NCBI GenBank assembly: GCA_946811185.2
Contig: OX328111.1
Location: 40,412,388 to 40,476,387 of the forward strand
DNA from: Hippopus hippopus
Taxonomy: Eukaryota > Mollusca > Bivalvia > Cardiida > Cardiidae
Reading direction: 5' to 3'
Length of the DNA: 64,000 nt
Both the position numbers and the translations under genes were made by a program. Below are positions 32,452 to 39,850 of the stretch, piece by piece (position 1 is the first letter of the stretch; each line of letters begins with the position of its first letter). Below the pieces are notes generated by a model. It ran no database searches. It had not been told where the DNA came from and was given only the letters and a program-made list of their open reading frames with translations.

Positions 32452-35400
32452 TAGTTAGAAAAGAAATGAAATTATGAGGAAAATACAAAAGTTATGACGT
32501 TCGACTTACCCATTTAACCTGTGTAAAATTCCAAATTCCATTTACATTATTTACGAAAAAGGGTTCAATATGGTCGTGAAAACAAAAGAGTAACTTTGTA
32601 CATGACATGTTTATGACAAGTGCTTGTTAACCTCAAGCTGCAAGCCGGGTAAAAAAAAATATGTCAGACCACAACGGTGGGATATCATCACAAAAGAGGC
32701 ACCGAATTAACCCTTTGTCCTTGTACATGGATGGAACACACAATTCTTTTCTAAAAATAAAAGGTTGGCGCACTAAAATTTTGTGTAAAGTTTGTACGCA
32801 GTTATAAATTTTTAATTTACGCTGCTTTTATGGTCAGCATCTCTTATCTCGTATATGATTACGGGGAGAAACACGGGAGAAGACAGTTAAACAATTTTTG
32901 TCCACGTTGGTATTTCCTTTTAAATTGTACGCCTTACATGTCTCAGTATTTAGGAAATGGACTGACCCTGTATTTTGCAGACGAACAAAAATGTTTACTG
33001 CATGATATGGAGGACAGGAAGGCAGGAGGCAATTCAGACAATCTTTTAACGTTGTTGTTGATGAAAGAAACAAATTTGAGATTATGAAAAAAAAGCACGT
33101 AGGAAAATAAATGAAGATCGAGTGAAATTTTTTTTTTAACTTTAACAGCAAATTCAGGATATGTGCTGGATTTCATGTTGTTCGTGAATGTTAAAGAGAG
33201 GATAAGATTTCTAAGGCAGATCAAGGCTTTTAATTCTTTCCAAGCTGAAGGAGACATGTAAAATGCTGACACTGATGGTGTAGATCAAGATCAGACTGCG
33301 CAGGATTTGTAGACCGTTAAATGATCGACGGTGTCCTATATTTGGTTGAAACAGCCTTAGAAATTAACTCGAATGATTTCCTTTTCACATTGCAACGTTC
33401 CTTCTTCCTTCTACGACCTAGTAGAAGAGAATTTTGGCATGATTCAATTATCTTGATTTATTATTTCTTTTTTTATATTTATCTATTACAACTCGTTGAT
33501 TAGGTAGTGGTACAATTGAAATAACATCAAGAAATAAATTTCGAAATATTTATGTTCGTTACCAGAAGAATAACTATTCCTTTTTATAAGTACTTTCTCC
33601 ACTAAGCTAATTCATTCAAAATTTCTTTCCTTTGATTGCAGATGTAAGAGCGATATACCCCCGTCACGCCAAACTCGTTCTCACTCTGTTCCGAATTTTT
33701 TTGCTGATCGGACTGAAACTGTCTTTAGACGAAGTGGGCGTATTAGTATCCTTTTACGAAGGGTGCTCCAGAACTTTGAGCCTGCTCAAATTTTTTTGCC
33801 ATCCATCCCTTCCTGTGCTTAGACGGAGTAACAACGTACTTAAAGCGAGATGGACGTACTACGAACGGAACTGCTGTACTTCGATCCTATTAGAGACGCA
33901 GTGCGGTCGGGCAATAAGACCGAAATTACATGTCCTATCCCAGCCAGTTTTTCGATTTTGTTGACCGGGTTAAGACTTTCTGGGAATAGGTTTGGTGAGA
34001 TAGGGGGCTTCAGCCATTATCAGGCCAAAATTATACGTTCATCCCCGACCGTAACCCGTTTTCCGATTATGTCAGGACGGGTTAAGACGTTGTAAGACCT
34101 AGTTTGGTGTGACGGGGGCTATAGAGATTGAAACTCTGCAGTACACAAGTGATTGAAACATGAAATAGCGAGTTATATCTTTATAAACATCATGCAGTTT
34201 TCTCAATTTTCTGTGTTAGTTCATATATAGCGACTATAATTATCTTCTCACACTTGTGAGATCACGGGAAACTACCGGAAGTCACTGTTTTTTTCAATTA
34301 GCGACTTTCACACAGGTGAAAATCCGAAAGTTTAAACCTCTATATCTCGTGGAGTAAGCATCACAGAACGTTAACAAGATTTTTGTTAACATACTCTAGT
34401 GTCGTTTTATCCGATTTTGAAATGAATATTTTGGTGTGGAGTTACCCTTTAATAAGATTGCAGTCAGTAAAATTTCGAATCATCAATTAACAATTGTAGC
34501 TTAATTGGTAAATTTTGACAATGCCCTAATGATAGAGACCTGTAAAATCACAAAGACGACTCGAAATGCCTCCTACGAACAACTTTGAAACCGTACAGGG
34601 GAAAGGAGAATTCATAAGGTAGTATACGAAGGTATTCCGAAACCGTATCTAATTATAGGTATCATGAATGTCAGTTGTGGGCACGAAAGCAAAAAAAATC
34701 ATGATAAGAGTTAGCATTATTGCGATATTTTTATCGTGAATTTTTTTGTTTTATCACGATAATTCTCTTAAATTATCATGATAGCTATCTCGTATCTCGC
34801 GGCAGAAATATGCCACCATAAGATTCCGAGATATCCAACTTTGTATTTTATGTGTCATTCGATCAATCAAATTGCTAGCACCTGCTTATTCACAGAGAGC
34901 GGTACGGTGTAAAACCCAGCATTCTCGGCAAGCTGATCGAAAATAGGTAATATAGTTCTAGAAAGAATGTTCTATAAGGTAGTTCTTTTCAAAAGTAAAG
35001 ATATGTTGTTAAAAAAATAAACGTATAGCATCCGCCGAAAATTATAATTAATTTTGACCTTCATAATCTATGACAGTGGCCGGCTCGTTATCCGTGATTT
35101 AGACCGAACCCCTAAAAGTTGTTTGTGCTGACGCAGTGTTAAAAATAGCGTCTGCTTTTCAGTCCAGAATGCAATTAAAAACAGAGTAAGGAATCGCCTG
35201 AGTCCTGATAGATTGAATAGACTCAAGTTCATCGAGCTGCAAGGTCCACATATTGAAGATTTTGATGCTATTCAAGCAGCAAAAACCTTTGCACATGCAG
35301 CTGAAGGTAGACTTAAACCCATTACCAGATGACAAAATTTAGATTACGATGCTGTCCGGTAATCTTGCGCACCTAAGCAAACGACTGTTTACTTATGACA

Positions 35401-38400
35401 CTAAAATGAATAGCTAGATCCCCACAGCTGTATATCTATTTATAGAAATATTTCATCTAGATTATGACTCAAGATAGTTATAGAAAGATTCCCCGAACAA
35501 CACAAACTTTTAAAAAGTAAACTATCACCGTGAGGTTTTATCCGGCATACAACTGTCTGGTCATCTTGCGCACTTCGATAAATGACGTCAATGCAAAGTA
35601 TTTCTAAAGTATTTGTGCCCCATACAAAGAATAATTTGTAGAAAAGAAATAATTATGCTCAATTTGGGCCTTTGATTCAGAACTTCGACAAAATGCCGGC
35701 AAATAGGAAATGAATTTGTCGCCTGATAAAGGTTGCACGTAAATAAGGAAAATAATGTTAAAACTCTTCCTTAATATCTTATAAAGTTGTAAAATATGTG
35801 TTTAATTGATTCGTTTTTGTGATGAGACATAAATTGCTCGTTTAACTGACACGTAAAAAGTGTTACATCCAGCCTCGTTGGGAATTGGGTCATAGGGTGT
35901 GTTTATGAATAATTAGTCAGGATGATGTCATAGACAAACTTTAGACACTCTCAGGTACAAAATTTAGCTATAGTTACTTTCTGAAGGTTTCTCTGTTATT
36001 CCAAATTCCTATGGTCTAAGAAACACTGCAGAAACGGGTAGAATTCATCAAACATACTCGCGAAACAGGAATCTACCGAAGTGCGCAAGATTACCGGACA
36101 CGACGGTATAATTTTGTTAGTTTCACTGTATCAGGATTAATATTATTCACCTTTTTTTTTCTGTATGATGTCAATAAATACTGTAGTATTATTGAGATAC
36201 AACACTAAACAACATAATAATCTTGTCTTGTTATTCAAATTTGTACAACCAAGGGACTCCCAATTTTTAAGCCAGGACTCCCATAATCATAGAAGTCGAG
36301 TCCCAAGGACCCCCAAAAGGAACTGTCAGACTGAAACCCTGTATATGTACTTAGAAAATGATAGGGTACCAAAGTAAATTATGAAAGAAGTAATTACATG
36401 TAACAACAATTTCTCCATCTGTCACAGTGCTTCATCTAATGGAAAACTGTTTCTTCTTTAACCAAAAACAAATTCACTGCTTTCAGTTGCAAGCATTTGC
36501 TAACAACAAATTCTCTGTGGTGGAATTTTTCTTTGAAAGAGTTGAAATTATTGTTGGGGGGGGGGGGGAAAAGCGTGTAGGTTACCTTAACTCTTTCCAT
36601 ACCATAGACAACACCAGAAGCTTTTGTGGACAGTGTAGATCAAGATCAGACTGCACAGAATGTGCAGTCTGATCTCTGATCTACACTGTCCACTACTATA
36701 TTCTAAATTATGACCAGACTGTCTCTTGATCTTGCAGAGGAAATGTTTTTTTAGCCTTTGAGAAAATGCAATCTATTTATTTGGTAGTGAAAAAGTTAAA
36801 GTGGCCTTATTCCAAAATGCTTTTAAAAGCTTTCTTGCCGCAGATGGTCTTTAAGACAGTTAGTACATGTATATCATTGATAGGGCTATGCCAGTGGTTC
36901 ATTTGGACCAACCACCGCAGGACGTATGGACAGTTATGTGGACAAATTCCAGGAGGCCGGGGGCAGTATGATCATGTTAGCCAAAGGAAACAGAAGTAAA
37001 CAGGTGAGACTGTTGCCTCTTTCATTCAACAGTATGATTGTATTGTAGCTGTATCATAGGGCAGCATATGTCTTTCCAGGGTTTTATGAGCAGTAAGCTA
37101 GGAAACTGCAGTGCCTTGCCCTAGGATACTCCATGACAAATGTTTGCAACATGAACTAATCTTAGGTTTTCTAAATTTTCTAAATTACAAGCACAACACA
37201 TTAAAGGGGCTTACTGACATTTCGAATGTTGAATTAAAAGTTTTGAAAACAACAGCACTACAACAGACTAGTTGCTTTGCAATTGGGAACTCCATATATT
37301 TTCATGAAATCAGACATGATGTGGTTGTACCCATTTATATGCAGTCTTATTTATTCATGGATTGCAAACTATTAGCATACAGTAACAGGGATAAAATATA
37401 TTTGAAGCTTGGTATGATTTGATATAAAATTTAAACCATTAAGCCACTTTGATTTAGGATCAAAAAGGAGGTCACCTGGACATTTCTAAGAAAAATCTTT
37501 TGTGAACTCTACTTGCTTTATTTTATGTCTGATACTCATGAAACATGGTCAGAATGTTTGTCTTGATGATATTTTGGCTAAATTCAAAATTGGATCACAT
37601 CAAGTCAAAAATTATGTCGCTGGAACACTTATATGAAAAACCTTGTGTGCACTCTTAAAGGCCACATTTTCAGGCATTGAGTTAACCCTTTACCATAGAA
37701 ATTCTTAGTTTGTCCATTCTCAAAGCACTTGCAGACAAGAAATCATATGAGGCTCAAAAGATGGGATTTGTGTGTAAAATGACAGAAAATATTTGGGAAA
37801 AGGAGAAAATGCTGGTTAGCAATGATTTCTCCTTTTCCAACAAAGTTATCCAAAGAATTCTATGTTAGGGTCGTGAAAACTCAGGATTGTGTGGTAAAGG
37901 ATATACATTAGCATGGCTTGAAATTCCAAGTCAATTTTTTTTTTTAATATTTCCTATTTCTAATGTAAAAAAAAATTAGGGAAAATAGCCAACACAATAC
38001 ATGTATAATTACATGTATGTCAGACTGTCCAATAAACTAGATTTTAGAAACTTTGAATGTGACAGCCAGATTTTGATATATCTTGAGCATGTGAAACTGT
38101 TAACAATTATTGTCACAGAGGAAGAGATATGTATCTTGTAAATAGCAACCTCTTCATTTAAACAGTGTTATACGATTTTTCTACATCATTCCTTCATTGA
38201 AGCAAAATTTATGTAAATTTTCTAGCTATGAATGCCAAGATATTTGCATAATGAACAGCTTTTGACAGATATTTGACATCCATTTTCAGTATTTTGAAAA
38301 AAGTATCTATATGTGTTCTATGATATGCTCTAAATGATATCATGATTTTCAATCCCAGGTCACTTCAGCATGTAAGAAACATGGGGGATTCTACCTTGGG

Positions 38401-39760
38401 TCTATAGGAGGTCCTGCAGCCATCTTGGCCAAGAATTGTATAAAGAAAGTGGAGGTGATGGAATACCCGGAGTTAGGTGAGAACATCAACATTTTTAGAC
38501 AGTCAAAATGTATGGTCAACTTATGTAAAGCAGCCACCTAATGGAAAAAATTTAACTGGTGTCTTTATGAGGGTGGCTGTTTAACAGTTTCATTTCTATA
38601 GGAAGTAGGAAAATGATGGTTGATCAATGCAAGCGGCTGTTTTATGCAAATGGCCTTTAAACAGTTTATAGTTGTAGTTGATACATTACAAAAGATAACA
38701 AGTTTAACTCTACGAAACGACAAAATTTTGAATAGACCAAGCTTAGAGTATCTGCAAATGACAAATTATATGTTGCCAAATTGATGATTTCTGTCTTTTT
38801 CCCTCCATGATTTCAAAAGCCTTTTCTTACAGGGTCATTAAAAGTCAGGATTGTGTGGTAAAGGATTAAATGACGTAAACGTTGATCCTTTGCTGGTTGC
38901 ACTGGTATTTCTGATTAAGTTATTACCTTTTGTTATCAACCCTTTTTTTTTAAAATCCCCTGATTTCATTAGCCCAAGGAAGGTGGTTTTTGTAAACATT
39001 GTGGTAAAAAGAATAAAATGCTGGTAATCTTTTCCTTTCCCACGATGTATTCTCCTCTATGAAAAACAAATCCAGTCATTAAGCTACATTTGATATGCCA
39101 TCTTCAAATTCTTTCATTATGAATTTATAGTCTAAAGTACTGTATTGTCATCTAATATAGAGTCTTCTCTATAACATTTTGTTGACAAACCACACGATTT
39201 TGGACTCAATCAACTTGAGAGCATTTGCAGATGACAGTATAGCTCAGATGATGATATCTGTCTTTAACTGTTTACCAGATGACTAAAATGTAGACATGTC
39301 CAAATTGAAAACATCTCCAGATGACTATAAATGTGGCTCAAATCATGTAATTTGTTTTTGATACAGCAGAAAATGTTGTGGGGGAAAGAGAAATGCTGGT
39401 TATCAGCATTTCTCTTTTTCCTTTAATGTTTTGAAAAGGTTTTATTCCGTGATTTTTATATGCTTTTATTTTTTCTAAAACAGTATACTTAACAGCATAG
39501 AAAGTTCACTTATTGCATCTTTGTGTTTTAAAATTACATTTGGCCTAAACATCCTACTCTGTACTTTCAGCTGGCCAAAACGTCCTGGCAGAAATTCCCC
39601 TGCCATTTTTATAGTATAGTTTACATTTTGATAATCAAGGTCTTCCTTTGAATTTTTAGGCATGGAGGCCATCTGGAAGTGTGAGGTAGAAAATTTCCCA
39701 GCCTTCATTGTGGTGGATGATAAAGGAAATGACTTTTTCAAAGAGTGGCAAGTAGAGTAA
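14830..39760 (+). CDS. Class I (iron-sulfur) fumarate hydratase, twelve coding exons, complete
   Basis: The exons are 14830-14992, 16542-16669, 18221-18359, 21020-21120, 23071-23277, 25257-25383, 25968-26158, 27891-28001, 29265-29471, 36884-37003, 38359-38476 and 39660-39760. All junctions are GT/AG and in phase, giving 1,713 nt (570 residues, near the roughly 550 of bacterial FumA plus a presequence). The enzyme hydrates fumarate to malate in the TCA cycle. Cys134 ([11 protein letters not shown]), Cys253 (TAACPPYH) and Cys347 (VSCSADR) sit where the class I [4Fe-4S] ligands occur. Asp136, Arg174, Thr468, Arg472 ([11 protein letters not shown]) and Lys492 fit the known substrate-binding positions. 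The first 29 residues are basic (K4, R14, R15, K22) without acids, as in a mitochondrial presequence. This is not the class II (FumC/FH) fumarase typical of animals. Its spliceosomal introns argue against bacterial contamination. Confidence 0.95.
15043..15640. repeat. Three clustered TTAA-type MITE copies in fumarase intron 1
   Basis: Hairpin cores lie near 15200, 15335 and 15540 in alternating orientations. The first is broken and the second complete ('ggagaaaatgcatgtaacaagcattttctcc'). Together with the neighbours they fill the intron almost end to end. Confidence 0.6.
15649..15869 (+). mobile_element. TTAA-type hairpin MITE, clean ends
   Basis: TTAA occurs at 15645-15648 and 15870-15873. 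The left arm carries GTAGG where the usual sequence is GTGGG. On the minus strand it is open as a 77-codon frame shared with other copies. Confidence 0.85.
15990..16215 (+). mobile_element. tRNA-derived SINE of a second type
   Basis: The tRNA-like head GTCCTGTGTAGCTCAGTGG...GGGTTCAAGCC includes A- and B-box matches and resembles a full tRNA outline. It is followed by 'ttggccttcagaaccctggcatagtactggtgaaacc' and the tail 'gttgaaagcggtgtaaaacaccattctatcaataaatc'. It sits inside a broken hairpin MITE. Confidence 0.7.
16297..16513 (+). mobile_element. TTAA-type hairpin MITE, clean ends, next to fumarase exon 2
   Basis: TTAA occurs at 16293-16296 and 16514-16517. The right end lies about 25 bp upstream of the exon 2 acceptor. 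Confidence 0.8.
16542..16669 (+). CDS. Fumarase coding exon 2
   Basis: The exon runs from a CTGTTACAG acceptor to a GTGTGT donor and leaves in phase 0. It encodes the GDYVST...LRPAHLQ segment of the N-terminal domain. The intron upstream contains a tRNA-derived SINE and several hairpin MITEs. Confidence 0.93.
16690..17160 (-). repeat. Two TTAA-type MITE copies in intron 2
   Basis: Reverse copies at about 16693-16924 and 16922-17155 share the TTAA at 16923-16926. The first keeps a near-complete hairpin. Confidence 0.65.
17476..17685 (-). mobile_element. TTAA-type MITE with collapsed hairpin
   Basis: The core reads 'gggaaaaggacaaaatgctctcctttttccc', so the central tip of the palindrome is lost. 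The ends 'ccctttaccagatggcaaa' and 'cattgtgcggtcaaaggttaa' are typical. Confidence 0.6.
17700..18158. repeat. Two second-family hairpin elements
   Basis: A partial copy at 17700-17782 is followed by a longer copy from about 17950 (CTAACTTTTTCACTACTG) to TTAA at 18159-18162 (TGTATGGAAAGAGTTAA). Its palindrome is at 18057-18123. It is the reverse of the element at 36591-36795. Confidence 0.65.
18221..18359 (+). CDS. Fumarase coding exon 3 (first cluster cysteine)
   Basis: The exon runs from an AACCTTCAG acceptor to a GTAATT donor and leaves in phase 1. It carries Cys134 in [11 protein letters not shown], the most recognisable class I fumarase motif. Confidence 0.95.
18370..19320. other. Fumarase intron 3, mostly unique AT-rich DNA
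   Basis: Only one second-family hairpin (about 18940-19000) stands out. No further exon or RNA gene is visible. Confidence 0.5.
19575..19930 (+). mobile_element. SINE fragment split by a TTAA-type MITE
   Basis: SINE body 'gaaagaagccaatagcttggaaagaatgttgtgcaaagtactgataaaagaaa...ggtgcag' is followed by TTAA, the MITE (19665-19882), TTAA, and then the SINE tail 'gtttaaaacagtgctgaaccccaaac'. Confidence 0.75.
19665..19882 (-). mobile_element. TTAA-type hairpin MITE nested in a SINE
   Basis: TTAA at 19661-19664 and 19883-19886. The host sequence on both sides is recognisable SINE, so the duplication and element limits are well defined at 218 bp. Confidence 0.88.
20025..20168 (+). mobile_element. 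SINE 3' fragment
   Basis: gaaaagcagccagtggcttggaaag...gtgttgaaaaccgctctaaacacca matches the body and tail of the SINE at 12976-13290. The head is absent. Confidence 0.6.
20233..20740. repeat. GTCCGTC-rich dispersed repeat
   Basis: The repeat opens with a hairpin-like TAGCTCCACTGGCCGAAGGCCAGCGAGCTA, followed by 'ttgttatggcgttgtgtccgtcgtgcgtcc' and degenerate 'aggaatgttcctttggtggtc' units. A similar unit is at 26290-26760. Confidence 0.5.
20913..20990 (+). pseudogene. Decayed duplicate of fumarase exon 4
   Basis: The stretch gtaagaaatatcagtatgta...gataatgcggcagccatgtt...caacacatac matches exon 4 (21020-21120) nearly base for base over about 75 nt. It has an AG at the equivalent acceptor. A TAA appears after [10 protein letters not shown], and later changes destroy the frame. 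It lies about 107 bp upstream of the functional exon, so it is a local tandem exon duplication that has lost coding capacity. Confidence 0.8.
21020..21120 (+). CDS. Fumarase coding exon 4
   Basis: The exon runs from an ATTTTAG acceptor to a GTAAGT donor, with phase 1 in and phase 0 out. It encodes [13 protein letters not shown] through KNLRYSQ, including Arg174. An internal CAGGTATTC is a possible earlier donor but would delete the conserved RYSQ. A decayed copy of this exon lies immediately upstream at 20913-20990. Confidence 0.94.
21171..21345 (+). repeat. TTAA-type MITE, truncated
   Basis: Starts 'attaaccctaaaccaaacaatctgg' about 50 bp after the exon 4 donor. The left hairpin arm is deleted ('acattgttggtaaccagcattttctcc'). 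Confidence 0.6.
21405..21665. repeat. Dispersed repeat shared with 27640-27865
   Basis: Shared blocks include 'gaaattattgtgcagatgacaatctcttattgtacagtcggtccaagtgttagt' and 'aaattcttttttctgcca'. The function is unknown. Confidence 0.5.
21780..23000. repeat. TTAA-type MITE copies in fumarase intron 4
   Basis: Diverged copies have cores near 21835, 22415 and 22910. The copy at 22307-22520 has a nearly full hairpin ('gaaaatgctggttaccggcattttc'). The rest is unique AT-rich DNA. Confidence 0.55.
23071..23277 (+). CDS. Fumarase coding exon 5
   Basis: The exon runs from a CTGTTCAG acceptor to a GTAAGT donor and has 69 codons in phase 0. It contains the DMYKEVNT and [11 protein letters not shown] motifs typical of the family. 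A SINE is inserted about 26 bp downstream of the donor. Confidence 0.95.
23304..23893 (+). mobile_element. tRNA-derived SINE, interrupted by a second SINE
   Basis: The head GCCCTGGTAGCACAGTCGGTAGCG...GGTTTGAATCCCCAGC has A and B boxes. The tail is 'aatggtgttaaacaccatacaatcaa'. TTGAAAC flanks both ends (23297-23303 and 23894-23900). An inverted SINE occupies 23576-23847. Confidence 0.82.
23576..23847 (-). mobile_element. Inverted SINE nested in the previous SINE
   Basis: Read on the minus strand: a tRNA-like head with GGTAGCTGAGTGGTTAGC and GGTTGCCAGTTCGATACC, the common body, and the tail 'ggtgttaaattccaatacaatcaaattcaatc'. Flanking 7-bp duplication GTAACTG at 23569-23575 and 23848-23854. 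Confidence 0.85.
23980..24290. repeat. SINE fragment and degenerate TTAA-type MITE
   Basis: A minus-strand SINE tail lies at 23985-24035 ('aacaccattctcagcattatttcagttatatcatagtggtcagtgcac'). A forward hairpin MITE follows at about 24056-24290. Confidence 0.5.
24699..24919 (+). mobile_element. TTAA-type hairpin MITE, clean ends
   Basis: TTAA at 24695-24698 and 24920-24923. Close to the consensus start CCCTTTACCACACAATCCCGAC. Confidence 0.87.
24980..25205 (-). mobile_element. TTAA-type hairpin MITE near fumarase exon 6
   Basis: Runs from 'ttaacactttacccaacaacaaaattttagacttgtcc' to 'gggattgtgtaagaaagggataag', with a full hairpin at 25085-25147. It ends about 50 bp before the exon 6 acceptor. 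Confidence 0.7.
25257..25383 (+). CDS. Fumarase coding exon 6 (second cluster cysteine)
   Basis: The exon runs from a TTTGTTACAG acceptor to a GTTTGC donor and leaves in phase 1. It carries Cys253 in [20 protein letters not shown]. The donor is weaker than the others but matches the phase of exon 7. Confidence 0.93.
25968..26158 (+). CDS. Fumarase coding exon 7 (third cluster cysteine)
   Basis: The exon runs from a TTCTTCTGTAG acceptor to a GTTTGT donor and leaves in phase 0. It encodes [11 protein letters not shown], the [14 protein letters not shown] strand, RHGASCPVG and VSCSADR with Cys347. Confidence 0.95.
26286..26760. repeat. Dispersed repeat, CTCCCC...GGGGGAG hairpin with GTCC units
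   Basis: ctccccacttacttttgggggagatatag is followed by 'ttttgtgttgtccgtctg' and by units around 'catggaccaat' repeated at about 60-120 bp spacing. Related in layout to 20233-20740. Confidence 0.45.
27016..27237 (+). mobile_element. TTAA-type hairpin MITE with matched arm changes
   Basis: TTAA at 27012-27015 and 27238-27241. Both arms carry the same change relative to consensus: CATTGTAGGAAAAGG on the left and CCTTTTCCTACAATG on the right. Confidence 0.87.
27242..27535. repeat. Degenerate TTAA-type MITE copies
   Basis: A shortened copy has the core 'aaaaaggagaaaatgctgtcaacattttctcctttt' (27278-27315). A second copy near 27440-27530 is badly diverged. Confidence 0.5.
27640..27865. repeat. Dispersed repeat next to the fumarase exon 8 acceptor
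   Basis: Shares 'gatgaccatctgttattgtacggtcagtacaagtgttagtcact' with 21405-21665. It ends about 25 bp before the exon 8 acceptor. Confidence 0.5.
27891..28001 (+). CDS. Fumarase coding exon 8
   Basis: The exon runs from a TCTTTTGCAG acceptor to a GTATGA donor and has 37 codons in phase 0 both ends. It encodes the linker between the N- and C-terminal domains (ILGKISEEG...). Confidence 0.92.
28291..28515 (+). mobile_element. TTAA-type hairpin MITE, clean ends
   Basis: TTAA at 28287-28290 and 28516-28519. Truncated relatives flank it at 28165-28260 and 28636-28780. Confidence 0.8.
28785..29115. mobile_element. Palindromic element ending GTGAAACCGGACCC
   Basis: ttaagacccatttcactaacattaacagactgtagtaatgttct (28827-28870) pairs with agaatgttattaaagtctgtaatgttagtgaaatgggtcttaa (28992-29034). 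Related to 3115-3362. Confidence 0.65.
29265..29471 (+). CDS. Fumarase coding exon 9
   Basis: The exon runs from an ATTTATTTCAG acceptor to a GTAAGA donor and has 69 codons in phase 0. It begins the C-terminal domain ([11 protein letters not shown]) and includes ARDIAHAK and [10 protein letters not shown]. Confidence 0.95.
29480..31460. other. First part of fumarase intron 9; no gene seen
   Basis: Mostly unique sequence with a short tandem duplication near 30468-30540 ('aatgaaagggggtgaaggt(c/t)ag'). The hairpin MITEs common elsewhere are almost absent. No exon was supported. Confidence 0.5.
32404..32447. repeat. (GA)n microsatellite
   Basis: About 44 bp of nearly pure GA repeat with one GTGA interruption. 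Confidence 0.9.
33656..34121. mobile_element. TA-flanked TIR element, 466 bp
   Basis: TACCCCCGTCACGCCAAAC at the left and, reversed, TAGCCCCCGTCACACCAAAC at the right, with TA outside each end (33654-33655 and 34122-34123). Its GC content is higher than its surroundings. A short open frame across it is not recognised as a transposase. Confidence 0.7.
35132..35306 (+). pseudogene. Possible hAT transposase C-terminal remnant
   Basis: An open stretch with a good TGCTTTTCAG acceptor and a GGTAGAC donor-like end encodes [18 protein letters not shown] followed by [13 protein letters not shown]. The KxxxRNRL...L...GP pattern resembles the C-terminal end of hAT-type transposases and their domesticated zinc-finger relatives. 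Its phase (1/1) is incompatible with the 0/0 flanking fumarase exons, so it is not a fumarase exon. The upstream part of any gene is missing. Confidence 0.35.
35352..36099. mobile_element. TIR element, about 750 bp
   Basis: TGTCCGGTAATCTTGCGCAC at the left pairs with GTGCGCAAGATTACCGGACA at the right. A third related motif (tctggtcatcttgcgcacttcg) is internal near 35555. The left flank carries a MITE end ('cccattaccagatgacaaaatttag', 35317-35342). Confidence 0.7.
36591..36795 (+). mobile_element. Second TTAA-flanked hairpin MITE (AGATCAGACTGCA family), best copy
   Basis: TTAA at 36587-36590 and 36796-36799. The ends are CTCTTTCCATACC and GGTAGTGAAAAAG. The palindrome GTGGACAGTGTAGATCA...TGATCTACACTGTCCAC is at 36620-36692. 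It lies about 85 bp before fumarase exon 10. Confidence 0.8.
36884..37003 (+). CDS. Fumarase coding exon 10 (substrate loop)
   Basis: The exon runs from a TTGATAG acceptor to a GTGAGA donor and has 40 codons. It carries [16 protein letters not shown] and LAKGNRSKQ, with Thr468, Arg472 and Lys492. The 7.4-kb intron before it is the gene's largest. Confidence 0.95.
37010..38340. other. Fumarase intron 10; one MITE, otherwise unique
   Basis: A reverse TTAA-type MITE spans 37682-37910 with hairpin 'aaaggagaaaatgctggttagcaatgatttctcctttt'. The rest is AT-rich DNA without supported exons. Confidence 0.5.
38359..38476 (+). CDS. Fumarase coding exon 11
   Basis: The exon runs from an ATCCCAG acceptor to a GTGAGA donor and leaves in phase 1. 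It encodes [18 protein letters not shown] and EYPEL, conserved in the C-terminal domain. Confidence 0.95.
38690..39470. repeat. Degenerate TTAA-type MITE copies in intron 11
   Basis: Cores near 39010 and 39395, and end fragments at 38703-38870 ('gtcattaaaagtcaggattgtgtggtaaagg') mark at least three diverged copies. Confidence 0.5.
39660..39760 (+). CDS. Fumarase terminal coding exon 12
   Basis: The exon runs from a GAATTTTTAG acceptor to TAA at 39758-39760. It encodes [21 protein letters not shown] and a KEWQVE C-terminus, the usual end of class I fumarases. Confidence 0.94.
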
Positions 39761-39850
39761 TCTACTGACCTGACATCCTCAGTCTGATATTGATTTTGGT
39801 GTAATACATCAATGAGCAGGAAACTTTGTTGCAAAAGAATTGTTTTTTAA

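Larger units (their letters stand above)
31744..34448. mobile_element. TTAA-flanked 2.7-kb element nested in the previous one
   Basis: TTAA (31740-31743) precedes AGGGCAACTACAGCC, and AGGGTAACTCCACACC in reverse ends at TTAA (34449-34452). The ends look piggyBac-like but differ from the small MITE family. No transposase frame was recognised. It contains a GA microsatellite, a second-family hairpin (32236-32300) and a nested TA-flanked element. Confidence 0.5.
31468..34820. mobile_element. TIR element with 6-bp duplication, expanded by nested insertions
   Basis: TATGGTGGCATATTTCTGCC at the left pairs with GGCAGAAATATGCCACCATA at the right. The similarity continues for about 80 bp (CGAGATACGAGATAGCTATCATGATAATTT). 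AGATTC flanks both ends (31462-31467 and 34821-34826). The interior is interrupted by a TTAA-flanked insertion (31744-34448). Confidence 0.75.

Noticed and set aside
32830..33272. piggyBac transposase within the TTAA-flanked 2.7-kb element
   Set aside because: The overlapping short frames show none of the expected acidic catalytic motifs.
35132..35306. Alternative exon of the fumarase gene
   Set aside because: The phase is 1/1 between exons in phase 0, and class I fumarases have no insertion between TPE and GYASG.
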